Source: Pontibacter lucknowensis (GTDB lineage: Bacteria; Bacteroidota; Bacteroidia; Cytophagales; Hymenobacteraceae). Taken from it: 64,000 nt of DNA. The notes below the pieces were generated by a model, which had not been told where the DNA came from, did not search any database, and saw only the letters and a program-made list of their open reading frames with translations. The stretch is from positions 186,001 to 250,000 of the forward strand of contig NZ_FTNM01000005.1 in assembly GCF_900156415.1 (NCBI RefSeq), read 5' to 3'. Each line of letters starts with the position of its first letter. Position 1 is the stretch's first letter. This document shows, piece by piece, positions 55,567 to 64,000 of this stretch. The translations under genes and the position numbers were made by a program.

Positions 55567-57024
55567 TTAATCTTGATCAAAAGGGAAATAGTTCTTGGCG
55601 TTGTAGTAGCAAATGTCCTGTACCAGTTTGCCAATCCATGCGGTGTCGGCAGGCAACAGGCCCTGCTCCACTTCCTGCCCGAAAATATTGCAGAGCAGCC
55701 TTCTGAAATACTCGTGCCGTGAGTACGACAGGAAGCTGCGCGAATCAGTAAGCATGCCGATGAAGCAACTGATCAGGCCCATGTTAGAGAGCGCATCCAT
55801 TTGTGATTTCATGCCGTCTAACTGGTCGAGGAACCACCAGCCCGAACCGAACTGCATTTTGCCTTTGATGCCACTCTGCTGGAAGTTGCCAATCATGGCG
55901 GCAAATACGGCATTGTCGGCTGGGTTCAGGTTATAGATGATAGTCCTGGCCAGCATACCTTCACGCTCCAAATCGTCGAAAAAAGCGGCCATGTTGCTGG
56001 CCTGTGCATAGTCCCCGATGGAATCGTAACCCGTGTCGGGACCATTGACTTGCAGCATGCGGCTGTTGGTGTTGCGCAGGGCGCCCACGTGGAACTGCTG
56101 TACCCAGCCTTTTCGGCTATACATTTTGCAAAGTTCCAGCAAAATAAAGCGGGAGAACTCCTCCTGGTATCTCGCACCCTCGCCATCCTGACCAGCCATC
56201 ACGCAGGCGAATACCTGTTCTATTTTGCCGCTGTGTTTGCCTCTTGCCGGCAGCTGCGACAAGCCATGGTCGGAGATGCGGCAGCCATGGGCATGAAAGT
56301 ACTCCATGCGGTTCTGCAGTGCCTCCAGCAAGGTATCGATGCTGTAAATGTGTATGCCACTGACGTCCGAAAGGCGGCGGATGTAGCTGCGGTAGCTCTC
56401 TCCTCCAGACAGATTCAGCGCTTTATCAGGGCGGAAAGAAGGCAGCACTTTTGTGCTGAGCTGCCCATCAGCCAGTTGCTTGTGGTACGCCAAGGTATGC
56501 ACGGGGTCGTCGGTGGTGCCGACCATTTCCACATTGAAGTGCTTTAACAAACCCTGCGGCGTAAACTCGGGCTGCTGCAGCAACTCGTTGCAGTGGTCGT
56601 ATACCTCGCGGGCATTGGCGCCGGAAAGCAAGTCGGTCACGCCAAAGGGATTTTTAAGTTCCATGTGCGCCCAGTGATAGAGCGGGTTGCGCATGGTATA
56701 AGGCATCGCTTCGGCCCACTTGACGAACTTCTCTTCGTCGCTGGCATTGCCGGTGATGTAGCGCTCGTCTATACCTAAGGTGCGGAGTGCGCGCCACTTA
56801 TAATGGTCGCCAGCCAGCCAGATTTGTGTCATATTCCGGAAATTCTCGTTCCGGGCGATTTGCTCCTCAGGAAGGTGGTTATGATAATCGATGATGGGCA
56901 GGTCTTTCGCGTAGCCATGGTATAGCTCGCGCGCGACCTCGTTTTGCAACAGAAAATCTTCGCTCAAAAAACCCGCTGCCGTCTTGGTGTTAGTGGCGGT
57001 TGGCAGTGTCGTATGTCTGTTCAT
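55567..57024 (-). CDS. uxaC: Glucuronate (uronate) isomerase
   Basis: 485 aa amidohydrolase-fold enzyme converting glucuronate to fructuronate. Metal site IIDYHNHLPEEQ (H48, H50), GTTDDPVHTL, RISDHGLSQLP, QFHVGALRNTN and a C-terminal LTDSRSFLSYSRHEYFRRLLCN are typical. Its start overlaps the uxuA end by 35 nt; no alternative Met lies close. Confidence 0.96.
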   Translation of the reverse strand: MNRHTTLPTATNTKTAAGFLSEDFLLQNEVARELYHGYAKDLPIIDYHNHLPEEQIARNENFRNMTQIWLAGDHYKWRALRTLGIDERYITGNASDEEKFVKWAEAMPYTMRNPLYHWAHMELKNPFGVTDLLSGANAREVYDHCNELLQQPEFTPQGLLKHFNVEMVGTTDDPVHTLAYHKQLADGQLSTKVLPSFRPDKALNLSGGESYRSYIRRLSDVSGIHIYSIDTLLEALQNRMEYFHAHGCRISDHGLSQLPARGKHSGKIEQVFACVMAGQDGEGARYQEEFSRFILLELCKMYSRKGWVQQFHVGALRNTNSRMLQVNGPDTGYDSIGDYAQASNMAAFFDDLEREGMLARTIIYNLNPADNAVFAAMIGNFQQSGIKGKMQFGSGWWFLDQLDGMKSQMDALSNMGLISCFIGMLTDSRSFLSYSRHEYFRRLLCNIFGQEVEQGLLPADTAWIGKLVQDICYYNAKNYFPFDQD

Positions 57025-58198
57025 GTAAGTCAGTTTGGTTCATGGAACGTGCTATACCCATTTCGAGGCCCCGCAGCTCAGCCAGCCCGCGCAACCTGCC
57101 GATGGCAGAGTAGCCGGGGTTGGTTACTTTGTGCAGGTCATCGAGCATCTGGTGGCCGTGGTCCGGACGGAAAGGGATTGGCTGCTCGCGCTTTTCGTTT
57201 ATTTGCACCAGTTCCTGCATCACGCCAAACATATCCACGTCGCCGGCCAGGTGGTCGGATTCGTGAAAGCTGCCCGCTTCGTCTTTGAGCACGTTGCGCA
57301 GGTGCGCAAAGTATACGCGGTGCCCTAAGGCTTTCAGGATCTCAACTGGGTTGTTGTGGCTGCCAGCCCCGAGGGAGCCTGTGCAGAAACAGATACCGTT
57401 AGCAGGATGGTCTACCCGTGTGATGATGTGCAGCAAGTCTTCTTTGGAAGTAGCGATGCGCGGCAGCCCAAGTATGGCAAAAGGCGGATCGTCGGGGTGG
57501 ATGGTCATGTTGATGCCCGTCTCTTCACACACCGGTATAATGGCCTCCAGGAAATACGCCAGGTTCTCCCGCAACCCGTCGTAGCCGATGTTTTTGTATA
57601 TCTCGATGCTTTGCAACAGCTCCGGAATGGTCACGCTGCCTTCGGTGGGCACACCCATCAAAATGGTATCGCTCAGCTTTTGCAGGTCTTCTTCGGAGTA
57701 AGTCTTATACCTGTCCACTGCCTGCTGCACCACCGCTTCAGGGTAGTCTTTTTTGGCACCTTCGCGGTTTAAGATGAACATGTCGAAAATGGCCAGCTCC
57801 ACCCAATCGAAGTACAGAGCTTTGGCTCCGTTCTCAAGCTCGTAGGCCAGGTTGGTGCGGGTCCAATCGAGCACCGGCATAAAGTTGTAGCACACGGTTT
57901 TGATACCGCAGGCGGCCAGGTTGCGGAGCGTCTGGCGGTAGTTTTCCAGGTATAGTGCGCAGTCGGCGCGGCGGGTCTTGATGGATTCGTGCACGGGAAC
58001 ACTCTCTACCACTACCCACTCCAGACCAGCTGCCTCAATAATGCGTTTGCGTTCCTGTATTTCTTCCAGCGGCCATACCTGCCCGTGTGGTACGTGGTGC
58101 AGCGCACTCACTATACCTGTCGCTCCGGCCTGCCTCACATCTTGTAGTGTAACCGGGTCGTTGGGTCCGTACCATCTCCAGCTTTGTATTAGTGCCAT
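56990..58198 (-). CDS. uxuA: Mannonate dehydratase
   Basis: 402 aa. Converts D-mannonate to KDG. Typical N-terminus WRWYGPNDPVTLQDVRQAGATGIV; metal ligands in MTIHPDDPPFAILGLPRI and FCTGSLGAG; VYFAHLRNV and HGHQMLDD near the end. Upstream of and overlapping uxaC. UxuB, which makes mannonate from fructuronate, is not seen in the window. Confidence 0.96.
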   Translation of the reverse strand: MALIQSWRWYGPNDPVTLQDVRQAGATGIVSALHHVPHGQVWPLEEIQERKRIIEAAGLEWVVVESVPVHESIKTRRADCALYLENYRQTLRNLAACGIKTVCYNFMPVLDWTRTNLAYELENGAKALYFDWVELAIFDMFILNREGAKKDYPEAVVQQAVDRYKTYSEEDLQKLSDTILMGVPTEGSVTIPELLQSIEIYKNIGYDGLRENLAYFLEAIIPVCEETGINMTIHPDDPPFAILGLPRIATSKEDLLHIITRVDHPANGICFCTGSLGAGSHNNPVEILKALGHRVYFAHLRNVLKDEAGSFHESDHLAGDVDMFGVMQELVQINEKREQPIPFRPDHGHQMLDDLHKVTNPGYSAIGRLRGLAELRGLEMGIARSMNQTDLHEQTYDTANRH

Positions 58199-58385
58199 GG
58201 TGTATGTGTTTCAATTGTTGTTCCTATTGTCTCTTATGGTGGACTTTTAGCTTCCCACGATGCTCGGCCAGGATGAAGGAAGGAGACCGCCTACAAGCAG
58301 TTCCTTCCCTATCTCACCTAAAAATCACCTTTACTATCCGTTGTATGTTCTGCAGGTTCAGCACCTGTGTTATCTGCTTCTCAGG

Positions 58386-60341
58386 CTATTTGCTACTGGT
58401 GCTTGTATCCAGTTTAGCCTCGAATGGTGAGGCGGGTAAACCTTCTTTGTTATACAGGTTGGCCCCTTCCGGATTGTCGGCCCAGGCATACCGCACTGTT
58501 GTTGGATTGGCAACAGCATCGCTCCAAACCACAACCTTATTTTTCCTAATCTCCGCCTTCGCCCACACAAACCTGCCGTCTGTACCGGCAATAGCGAAAC
58601 CGCTCAGCGGCTTATCTCCTTTTGCTAGCAGGCCCTTTCCGATGTCCGTAAAACTGAGTGTTACCTTATTGCCCTGCACCTGCATCGACTGGAATAAAGG
58701 CCCTGAAGCGACAACCGCTTTATCACCGTAAGCCAGCTTCCGGGCTTGTAGTGCAAGGCGCAAACCCACATCCCGTTTGTTGAGCGGGTGGATGTCGTTC
58801 CATTCGCCCAGGTCCATGGCCACGGCCATACCGGTGTTAGGTATAGCCAGGTTATCAAGTTGGGCCTGCCGCAGTGCCGCCCAGTTACTTTCGACGGGAG
58901 TTTTATTTGCCTCGTTGAGGTTCGCCAGCTGCACATAAATGAAAGGGAAGTTGCCCTGCCCCCACTGTGTGCGCCAGTCGGCAATCAGCGTTTCCATCAG
59001 ACTGGCATATTCTCCCGGGTTTTTGGTATTGGACTCGCCTTGGTACCAGAGCACGCCTTTAATGGAAAGGTCAGTCAGCGGGGCAATCATGCCATTGTAA
59101 AGGCCGGTTGGTTTCCAGCGGACAAAGGTTTGCCCTGGCGCTGGCTCCATGGTGGTGCCGAGTTTATACTTCCAGTTGCCTTTCAGATCGAGGGCCAGGC
59201 CGCCTACTGTGATGTCGTAGGGTTTGTCAGGAATAAAGCCCCCTCTGCCGGAGTTGTTGATCACCCGCACAGCCAGCGTGTTTTTACCTTCCTTCAGCGC
59301 ATTGGCTGGCAGCATGTAGCGGCGTGGCGGGTACTGGTAACTGGTGGTGCCTACGAGCTTTCCGTTCAGGTATACCTCATCGGCGTCTACTATCCTGCCC
59401 AACATCAGTTTGGCTTCTTTGCCCACCATGCTCTTGGGCACATTGATTTCTTTTCTGAACCAAACAACTCCGTTCACCTGTCCCAGTGGACCATCGGCCC
59501 AGTAGCCAGGTATAGCCATCTGCGCCCAATCGCTGTCGTTCAAATCAGCGGCAGCCCAGTTGTTTTTCTTTCCTTCGTCTGTCTCGTTTAGTTTGGAGTA
59601 CCAGGCCTGGCTTGCCTTCTGATCATCGGCTTCGATGCGGGCAATCAGGGCATCGTCTTTAAATTTCTGAAGTTCCTGGTAGGGTGTCGGGAATTTCTTC
59701 AGAGCGCCTTCACTGATCCAGGCCTCGGCAGGCGAACCGCCCAGCGCTGCGTTGATCAGGCCAACCGGTACCTTATATCGGTTGTGAATCTCCTCCGCAA
59801 AAAAGAAAGCGACAGCGGAAAACTTGCGTATGTTCTGTGTCGTGGCCGGCAGCCATTCCCCCGCCTCCACGTCTTGTTTCTCTTGTTTGAAATCATAGCG
59901 GTCAGGAATTTCGAATTGCCGGATGTTGGGGTAGTTGGTTTTCGCGATGGCATCCGGATAGGTGTCCTGCACCCGGTCCATGGTGAGCTCCATGTTGGAC
60001 TGTCCACTGCAGATCCAAACATCGCCAAAGAGTATGTTTGTGAGTGTGATACGGTTGCTAGCCGCAAACGTCATGTCATAAGGGCCACCTGCCTGCTGTG
60101 GGGGCAGTTGCATGGTCCACCTGCCGTCGGGGCCGGTGGTGGTGCGGTAATCTTTTTGTTTGAAAGAGAGTCTCACCTCTTCGCCTGGTTTGGCCCAGCC
60201 CCACAGTTTGGTTTCGGTGTCGCGCTGCAGCACCATGCCATCGCTGATCAGGCGGGGCAATTTCACCTGGCTGTGTGCCGCCGTACTGATGCTCAGCAAC
60301 AGGTATAGCAGTATAAATTTTTGCGTAAAAGCTACTCGCAT
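58386..60341 (-). CDS. SASA/DUF303 family carbohydrate O-acetylesterase with inserted beta-sandwich
   Basis: 651 aa from the ATG at 60339-60341. A frame 22 codons longer exists, but the signal peptide ILLYLLLSISTAAHSQ follows this Met. Catalytic Ser115 in CSGQSNMELT, WYQGESNTKNPGEY and the Asp-His pair in WNDIHPLNKRD define the sialate-O-acetylesterase type. A jelly-roll insert (GVVWFRKEINVP, AKLMLGRIVDADEVYLNG) lies about 250-390. In this locus acetyl groups on xylan are the probable substrate. Confidence 0.9.
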   Translation of the reverse strand: MRVAFTQKFILLYLLLSISTAAHSQVKLPRLISDGMVLQRDTETKLWGWAKPGEEVRLSFKQKDYRTTTGPDGRWTMQLPPQQAGGPYDMTFAASNRITLTNILFGDVWICSGQSNMELTMDRVQDTYPDAIAKTNYPNIRQFEIPDRYDFKQEKQDVEAGEWLPATTQNIRKFSAVAFFFAEEIHNRYKVPVGLINAALGGSPAEAWISEGALKKFPTPYQELQKFKDDALIARIEADDQKASQAWYSKLNETDEGKKNNWAAADLNDSDWAQMAIPGYWADGPLGQVNGVVWFRKEINVPKSMVGKEAKLMLGRIVDADEVYLNGKLVGTTSYQYPPRRYMLPANALKEGKNTLAVRVINNSGRGGFIPDKPYDITVGGLALDLKGNWKYKLGTTMEPAPGQTFVRWKPTGLYNGMIAPLTDLSIKGVLWYQGESNTKNPGEYASLMETLIADWRTQWGQGNFPFIYVQLANLNEANKTPVESNWAALRQAQLDNLAIPNTGMAVAMDLGEWNDIHPLNKRDVGLRLALQARKLAYGDKAVVASGPLFQSMQVQGNKVTLSFTDIGKGLLAKGDKPLSGFAIAGTDGRFVWAKAEIRKNKVVVWSDAVANPTTVRYAWADNPEGANLYNKEGLPASPFEAKLDTSTSSK

Positions 60342-60566
60342 ACTTTGGGATTTAAGCCGTGCATAAAATGCATATGATCGACCGACAGACCCCGACCGAC
60401 CATACACGCTTTATGTACTTACCTAACAAAACTCATTATTCAATTGATAAAGGATTCTTAATATAGCTACAGTCCGAATGAGTATGACAGTATACCTGCA
60501 TTTTTATTGTGATGAAAGACTGGCTGCCCATGACAGGCAACCAATCCCATTCACCATAATCTATGT

Positions 60567-62510
60567 TTAATTGTAGCCAGGGTTCTGGTAACCGCCTGTT
60601 TCGCCTTCCATACCATCTATCTGCCCGATCGGAATAGGGCGCAGGTAGTGGTGCGGCTGGATGTTGCGCGTTACCCGCTGCGGCGTATGGTCTCCGTAGC
60701 CCATACCACCAATTTCATAAGTACCGGCAAGTTCTCCCCACTTTTGGGTGCGTACCAGGTCGAACCAGCGGTAGCCTTCGCCATAGTACTCGCGTGAGCG
60801 CTCAGCCAGAATGTAGTTGATGTCAATGGTGGCTGGCGTTGCGGCAATCATCTCGGCGCTACGGTCTTCTGCTTTCGCTACATTGCCATTGTTGTCCCAG
60901 CGCCACTTGCCGGCACGTGCACGAATCACGTTGATCAGGTCACGGGCACTTTGACTGCCAGCTGCACCTTTCACGGCTGCCTCTGCTGCCACAAAGTATA
61001 ACTCCGAGAACTTGGCGATGTTGAACGGACGGGTACTGGCTGCGTTCGGCTGTCCCAATCCGTTGCCACCATCGGTACGGTACGGGCCGAGCTTCCAAAG
61101 GCCAGGGTATACGATGCGGTTGATGCCGCGTGGAGAGATCACAAAGTCAGATCTGCCCGGAATCTCGCCAGCCCCCACATTGCTTTTGCCAGCTCCACTC
61201 GGATAGTTGATCGCTGTTGACGGCTCTTCGTTCAGGAAAGTCAGGATGGCCCCTCCCGGACTTACCGGCAACCCGTTCGCATTGTACACCACCGGTGCAC
61301 TTACACCTGCCTTAGGCCAGTTACCACGGTACACGGTTGTGAAAGTGCCGTCGTAGCGGGAGTCGTTGGTTTTGTCGGCAAAAGTGTTGGTGAAGACACC
61401 AATGGTCGGAGCCATACGCGTCCACGGACGCCCCAGGGCCTGATGCGCTTCGCGCTGCACGGAGCTGATCACGTTGGACCAGTTCTGGTCGGTAGCGCTT
61501 CTAAGGTTAGTGTAGTTCCAGGTCATCATCCAGCCGGCGAAGTTCTCCGGCGCGTTGCCGTTACTCCAGGTCAGACTGGCGCCATTATAGAATTCGCTGG
61601 TCTCCGTGTGGTCAGCGAACAGCATCACTTCACTGTTGCGGTCATTCGAGCCACGGTTCACATCATAATAGGTATCCTGCAAGCGGTAAGGCCCCGGATT
61701 GTTGATACCGGCCATTGCCACATCATACGCCTGCTGGAAGTACCACTGTGCGTTTTGCCCGTCAGGGTCTACCCGGGGAGCCTCCGGATAAGTAGGGATA
61801 TTGTTCGGATTCTCAAGCCACCAGCCGTAGGTCAGGTAGGCCTTTGCCAGATACAGGCGTGCCAGCGTTTTGGTCACACCGCCCGTCACACGCGGGTTGT
61901 CCGGCAGGTCTTCTATCGCTTTCAGCAGATCCGGGAAAATAGCCTTCGTGTATACCTCCGGCACGGTGTTTCGCACCGAGGTCCGCACAGGGTTGGTGTT
62001 GAATTTCAGCTCTCCGGCTCCCAAATCTAAAGGCACACCACCAAAAGTCTGCACCAGCAGGAAGTAGTCGAAGGCACGGAAGAACCTGGCCTCGGCAATC
62101 AGCGAAGCAGGTATAGAGCCTACTTCAGCGGCGTTTTCAATGATGCCACTGGCAGTGTTTATGTTTGGGAAAGCGGCGCCCCACAGCACGTCGGCACGGC
62201 TGCTGGAGGAGTTGATTTCTCCCTGCCCCGAGAGGTCCATCACCAGGAAGTTCTGATCCGCACTCTGCGCGTAGGTTACTTCATCAGTACCTGTCTGGGT
62301 GGCGTTGTAGTAGTAGGCCTGGCCGTAGATGTAGCGCAGGTGCGCGTACATGGAAGTTATGCCGCCCTGAACGCCTTTCTCCGTTCTGAAGAAGCCGGGC
62401 TCGTAGATACTGCGTGGCTGTTCATCCAGAATGTGCTCGCAGGACCCCAGGGACAAGGCCATCATCAGGGCTGAGCCTATGTAAAATTTTCTATTGAAAC
62501 GTTTCATCAT
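60567..62510 (-). CDS. SusD/RagB-family outer-membrane lipoprotein (xylan locus)
   Basis: 647 aa with lipobox ALSLGSC and the typical HILDEQPRSIYEPGFFRTEKG. TPR-like helices (ARLYLAKAYLTYGWW) and a C-terminal ELYFVAAEAAVKGA, REYYGEGYRWFDLVRTQKW, LRPIPIGQID pattern follow. Paired with the SusC 8 bp upstream; binds oligosaccharide, likely xylo-oligomers. Confidence 0.94.
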   Translation of the reverse strand: MMKRFNRKFYIGSALMMALSLGSCEHILDEQPRSIYEPGFFRTEKGVQGGITSMYAHLRYIYGQAYYYNATQTGTDEVTYAQSADQNFLVMDLSGQGEINSSSSRADVLWGAAFPNINTASGIIENAAEVGSIPASLIAEARFFRAFDYFLLVQTFGGVPLDLGAGELKFNTNPVRTSVRNTVPEVYTKAIFPDLLKAIEDLPDNPRVTGGVTKTLARLYLAKAYLTYGWWLENPNNIPTYPEAPRVDPDGQNAQWYFQQAYDVAMAGINNPGPYRLQDTYYDVNRGSNDRNSEVMLFADHTETSEFYNGASLTWSNGNAPENFAGWMMTWNYTNLRSATDQNWSNVISSVQREAHQALGRPWTRMAPTIGVFTNTFADKTNDSRYDGTFTTVYRGNWPKAGVSAPVVYNANGLPVSPGGAILTFLNEEPSTAINYPSGAGKSNVGAGEIPGRSDFVISPRGINRIVYPGLWKLGPYRTDGGNGLGQPNAASTRPFNIAKFSELYFVAAEAAVKGAAGSQSARDLINVIRARAGKWRWDNNGNVAKAEDRSAEMIAATPATIDINYILAERSREYYGEGYRWFDLVRTQKWGELAGTYEIGGMGYGDHTPQRVTRNIQPHHYLRPIPIGQIDGMEGETGGYQNPGYN

Positions 62511-62518
62511 TATCTCTT

Positions 62519-64000
62519 TTAGAATGTCACATTAAGACCAACCAGGAAATTGCGGGTCGATGGTGAGTTTGTACCTATAGTCAGCAAGCGTGGACGGTAG
62601 GCAGTAGTTACTGCCGCGTTTTCGTCGCCGTACGAGTTGGTCTCCGGATCCATGCCTGACTCTTTGTGGAATGGCGAGAATAGCACGAATGGGTTTTGTG
62701 CCGTTACGTACACACGCAGGTTGCCAATACCGGCACGCTGCACCCAGTTGCTGCTTCCGAAGTTATAGCCAAGTGAGATGGTGCGGATCTTCATGTAAGA
62801 GGCGTCAAAGTAACCGAGGGTGCTGCCGTATTTCGGGTTGTCACCGCTTGTTATGCCACCTGGTCTTGGATACTTGCCACCGGTGTTCTCCGGGGTCCAG
62901 TAATCAACACTTACGTTGTTACGGCGTCCGCTCAGCATGTTGAGGTAGCCGGAGGCTGAGTGTAGCGTGCTAATCAGAATACCGCCGCTCTGGAAGGCAC
63001 CCACAGCGCTCAGGTCAAAGCCTTTGTATGATATGCGGGTATTGAAACCTCCCTGGAAGTCTGGATTCACGTTCAGTATCTGGCGGTCTTCAGGACCAAT
63101 GGCCCTGGTCGGTGTGCCGTCGGCATTGTAGTCGCCGGTATACTTCACCTTGATCATCCCTGCGTTTCCGCCTGGCTCCAGAATATCACGATGCGGGTCT
63201 TCTTCCTGCCAGATGCCGATACGCTCGTGGTCGTAGATCACATTGATCGGCTGGCCTACAAACCACCAGTTCTGCTCATCTCTCTCAGCTCCCGAGGCAA
63301 GGGCCACAATTTTATTGCGGTTGCCATACACGTTCAAGCCGGCTTCCCAGGTCCAGCCGTTCAGGTTCTCGATGATCACGCCATTCAAACCGATCTCAAG
63401 GCCCTTGTTTTGGGTAGCCCCGATATTCGACACCACCGAGTTCACACCTGATGTGGAAGGCAGATTCACTCTAAGAAGAATATCTTCCGTATTGGTCACA
63501 TAGTATTCTACAGTACCCGACAGGCGGCTATTCAGGATGGAGAAATCCAAACCGTAGTTCCAGGTTTTGGAGAACTCCCAGCCAAGACCGGCATTCGGCA
63601 CTTCGGTTACATACAAGCCCGTCTGATAGTTGTCAGGACCGAAATTGTAGGGTCTGGTGCCGAGGCGGCCGAGCGTTGCATAAGGTTCAACAGCCTGGTT
63701 AGAGGTTTGTCCGTAGCCTGCACGCAGTTTCAGCATGTTCACCAGGCTCACATTCTCCATAAAAGACTCTCTGACAATGTTCCAACCGGCTGATACGGCT
63801 GGGTAGGTATGCCACTTGTGGCCTGGAGCCAGACGCGAAGAACCATCTGAACGAACGGTGAGGCTCAGCATATAGCGGTCGTCGTAGGAATACATGGCAC
63901 GCCCCATGTAAGACAGCAGACCCCATTTCGTATAGTGCTGCTCACCCGGGTTGATGGTGATCTCGCCGGCGGCCTGACCCAGGTTGTAGAACTGAAAAGC
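62519..64000 (-). CDS. SusC/RagA-family TonB-dependent transporter, C-terminal part (5' end beyond window)
   Basis: The frame is open to the window edge (about 493 codons seen); internal Met codons are not the start. Barrel features: YMLSLTVRSDGSSRLAPG, NMLKLRAGYGQTSNQAV, GWEFSKTWNYGLDFSI, GNAGMIKVKYTGDYNADG, SYMKIRTISLGYNFG and a terminal FLVGLNVTF. Partner of the SusD gene 8 bp downstream. Confidence 0.94.
   Translation of the reverse strand, partial: AFQFYNLGQAAGEITINPGEQHYTKWGLLSYMGRAMYSYDDRYMLSLTVRSDGSSRLAPGHKWHTYPAVSAGWNIVRESFMENVSLVNMLKLRAGYGQTSNQAVEPYATLGRLGTRPYNFGPDNYQTGLYVTEVPNAGLGWEFSKTWNYGLDFSILNSRLSGTVEYYVTNTEDILLRVNLPSTSGVNSVVSNIGATQNKGLEIGLNGVIIENLNGWTWEAGLNVYGNRNKIVALASGAERDEQNWWFVGQPINVIYDHERIGIWQEEDPHRDILEPGGNAGMIKVKYTGDYNADGTPTRAIGPEDRQILNVNPDFQGGFNTRISYKGFDLSAVGAFQSGGILISTLHSASGYLNMLSGRRNNVSVDYWTPENTGGKYPRPGGITSGDNPKYGSTLGYFDASYMKIRTISLGYNFGSSNWVQRAGIGNLRVYVTAQNPFVLFSPFHKESGMDPETNSYGDENAAVTTAYRPRLLTIGTNSPSTRNFLVGLNVTF

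Noticed and set aside
62519-63907. A complete 462-aa SusC-like protein starting at 63907
   Set aside because: The frame stays open to the window edge with SusC barrel sequence; the Met is internal and the gene is cut by the window.

Overview
The window reads as a chromosomal segment of a Bacteroidota bacterium, most likely Cytophagales/Hymenobacteraceae (Pontibacter-like). Evidence: two SusC/SusD pairs, a NagB fused to a PIG-L deacetylase domain, many Bacteroidota-type lipoproteins, few Shine-Dalgarno sites, some TAnnTTTG-type promoter elements, and typical intergenic repeats. No mobile element, CRISPR array, rRNA or tRNA gene was recognised. I placed 42 protein genes; 36 lie on the minus strand. 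The first and last run off the window.

Region 1 (1-17.2 kb) looks like cell-wall amino-sugar and murein-peptide recycling. It holds NagB/PIG-L with a ROK regulator, an NlpC/P60 endopeptidase lipoprotein, a DUF819 membrane protein, an alpha-oxoamine-synthase-like PLP enzyme coupled to an Ala-Glu dipeptide epimerase, PBP4, an AT-rich unknown lipoprotein and an amidase. On the plus strand follow a GH3 (NagZ-type)/beta-lactamase fusion, a HGSNAT/YeiB-like membrane protein and a DeoR regulator.

Region 2 (17.2-37.3 kb) looks like a peptidoglycan salvage locus. It encodes a NamZ exo-muramidase, a SusC/SusD pair with a DUF4397 lipoprotein, a DigH/YngK-like glycosidase, a GH9 enzyme, a polysaccharide deacetylase, a PGRP-type amidase, a metallophosphoesterase/beta-propeller protein, MurQ, a sodium:solute symporter and a two-part (flavin plus Fe-S) D-lactate dehydrogenase. 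Inferred flow: polymer cut outside the cell, MurNAc taken up, phosphorylated (kinase not in the window), split by MurQ into GlcNAc-6-P plus D-lactate, lactate oxidised by the neighbouring dehydrogenase, amino sugar passed to NagB. The deacetylase frame has no usable start codon. It joins the GH9 frame through a -1 shift at an A AAA AAG heptamer directly before the GH9 stop, with AGGAGG exactly 10 nt upstream. This is the most striking signal in the window.

Region 3 (37.5-46 kb) holds a galactose operon (galK, galT, Na+/sugar symporter), an unknown exported Ig/cadherin-like protein, a hydrolase/ring-cleaving dioxygenase pair resembling MhqD/MhqO, and YceI.

Region 4 (46.4-64 kb) is a glucuronoxylan locus: KDG kinase and KDPG aldolase on the plus strand; two GH43 enzymes, a GH115 alpha-glucuronidase, a hexuronate transporter, UxaC, UxuA, a SASA-type acetylesterase and a second SusD/SusC pair on the minus strand. 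UxuB and an endoxylanase are not seen.

Across the whole window the octamer AGGTATAG/CTATACCT recurs about fifty times by eye, in genes and between them, against about two expected by chance.
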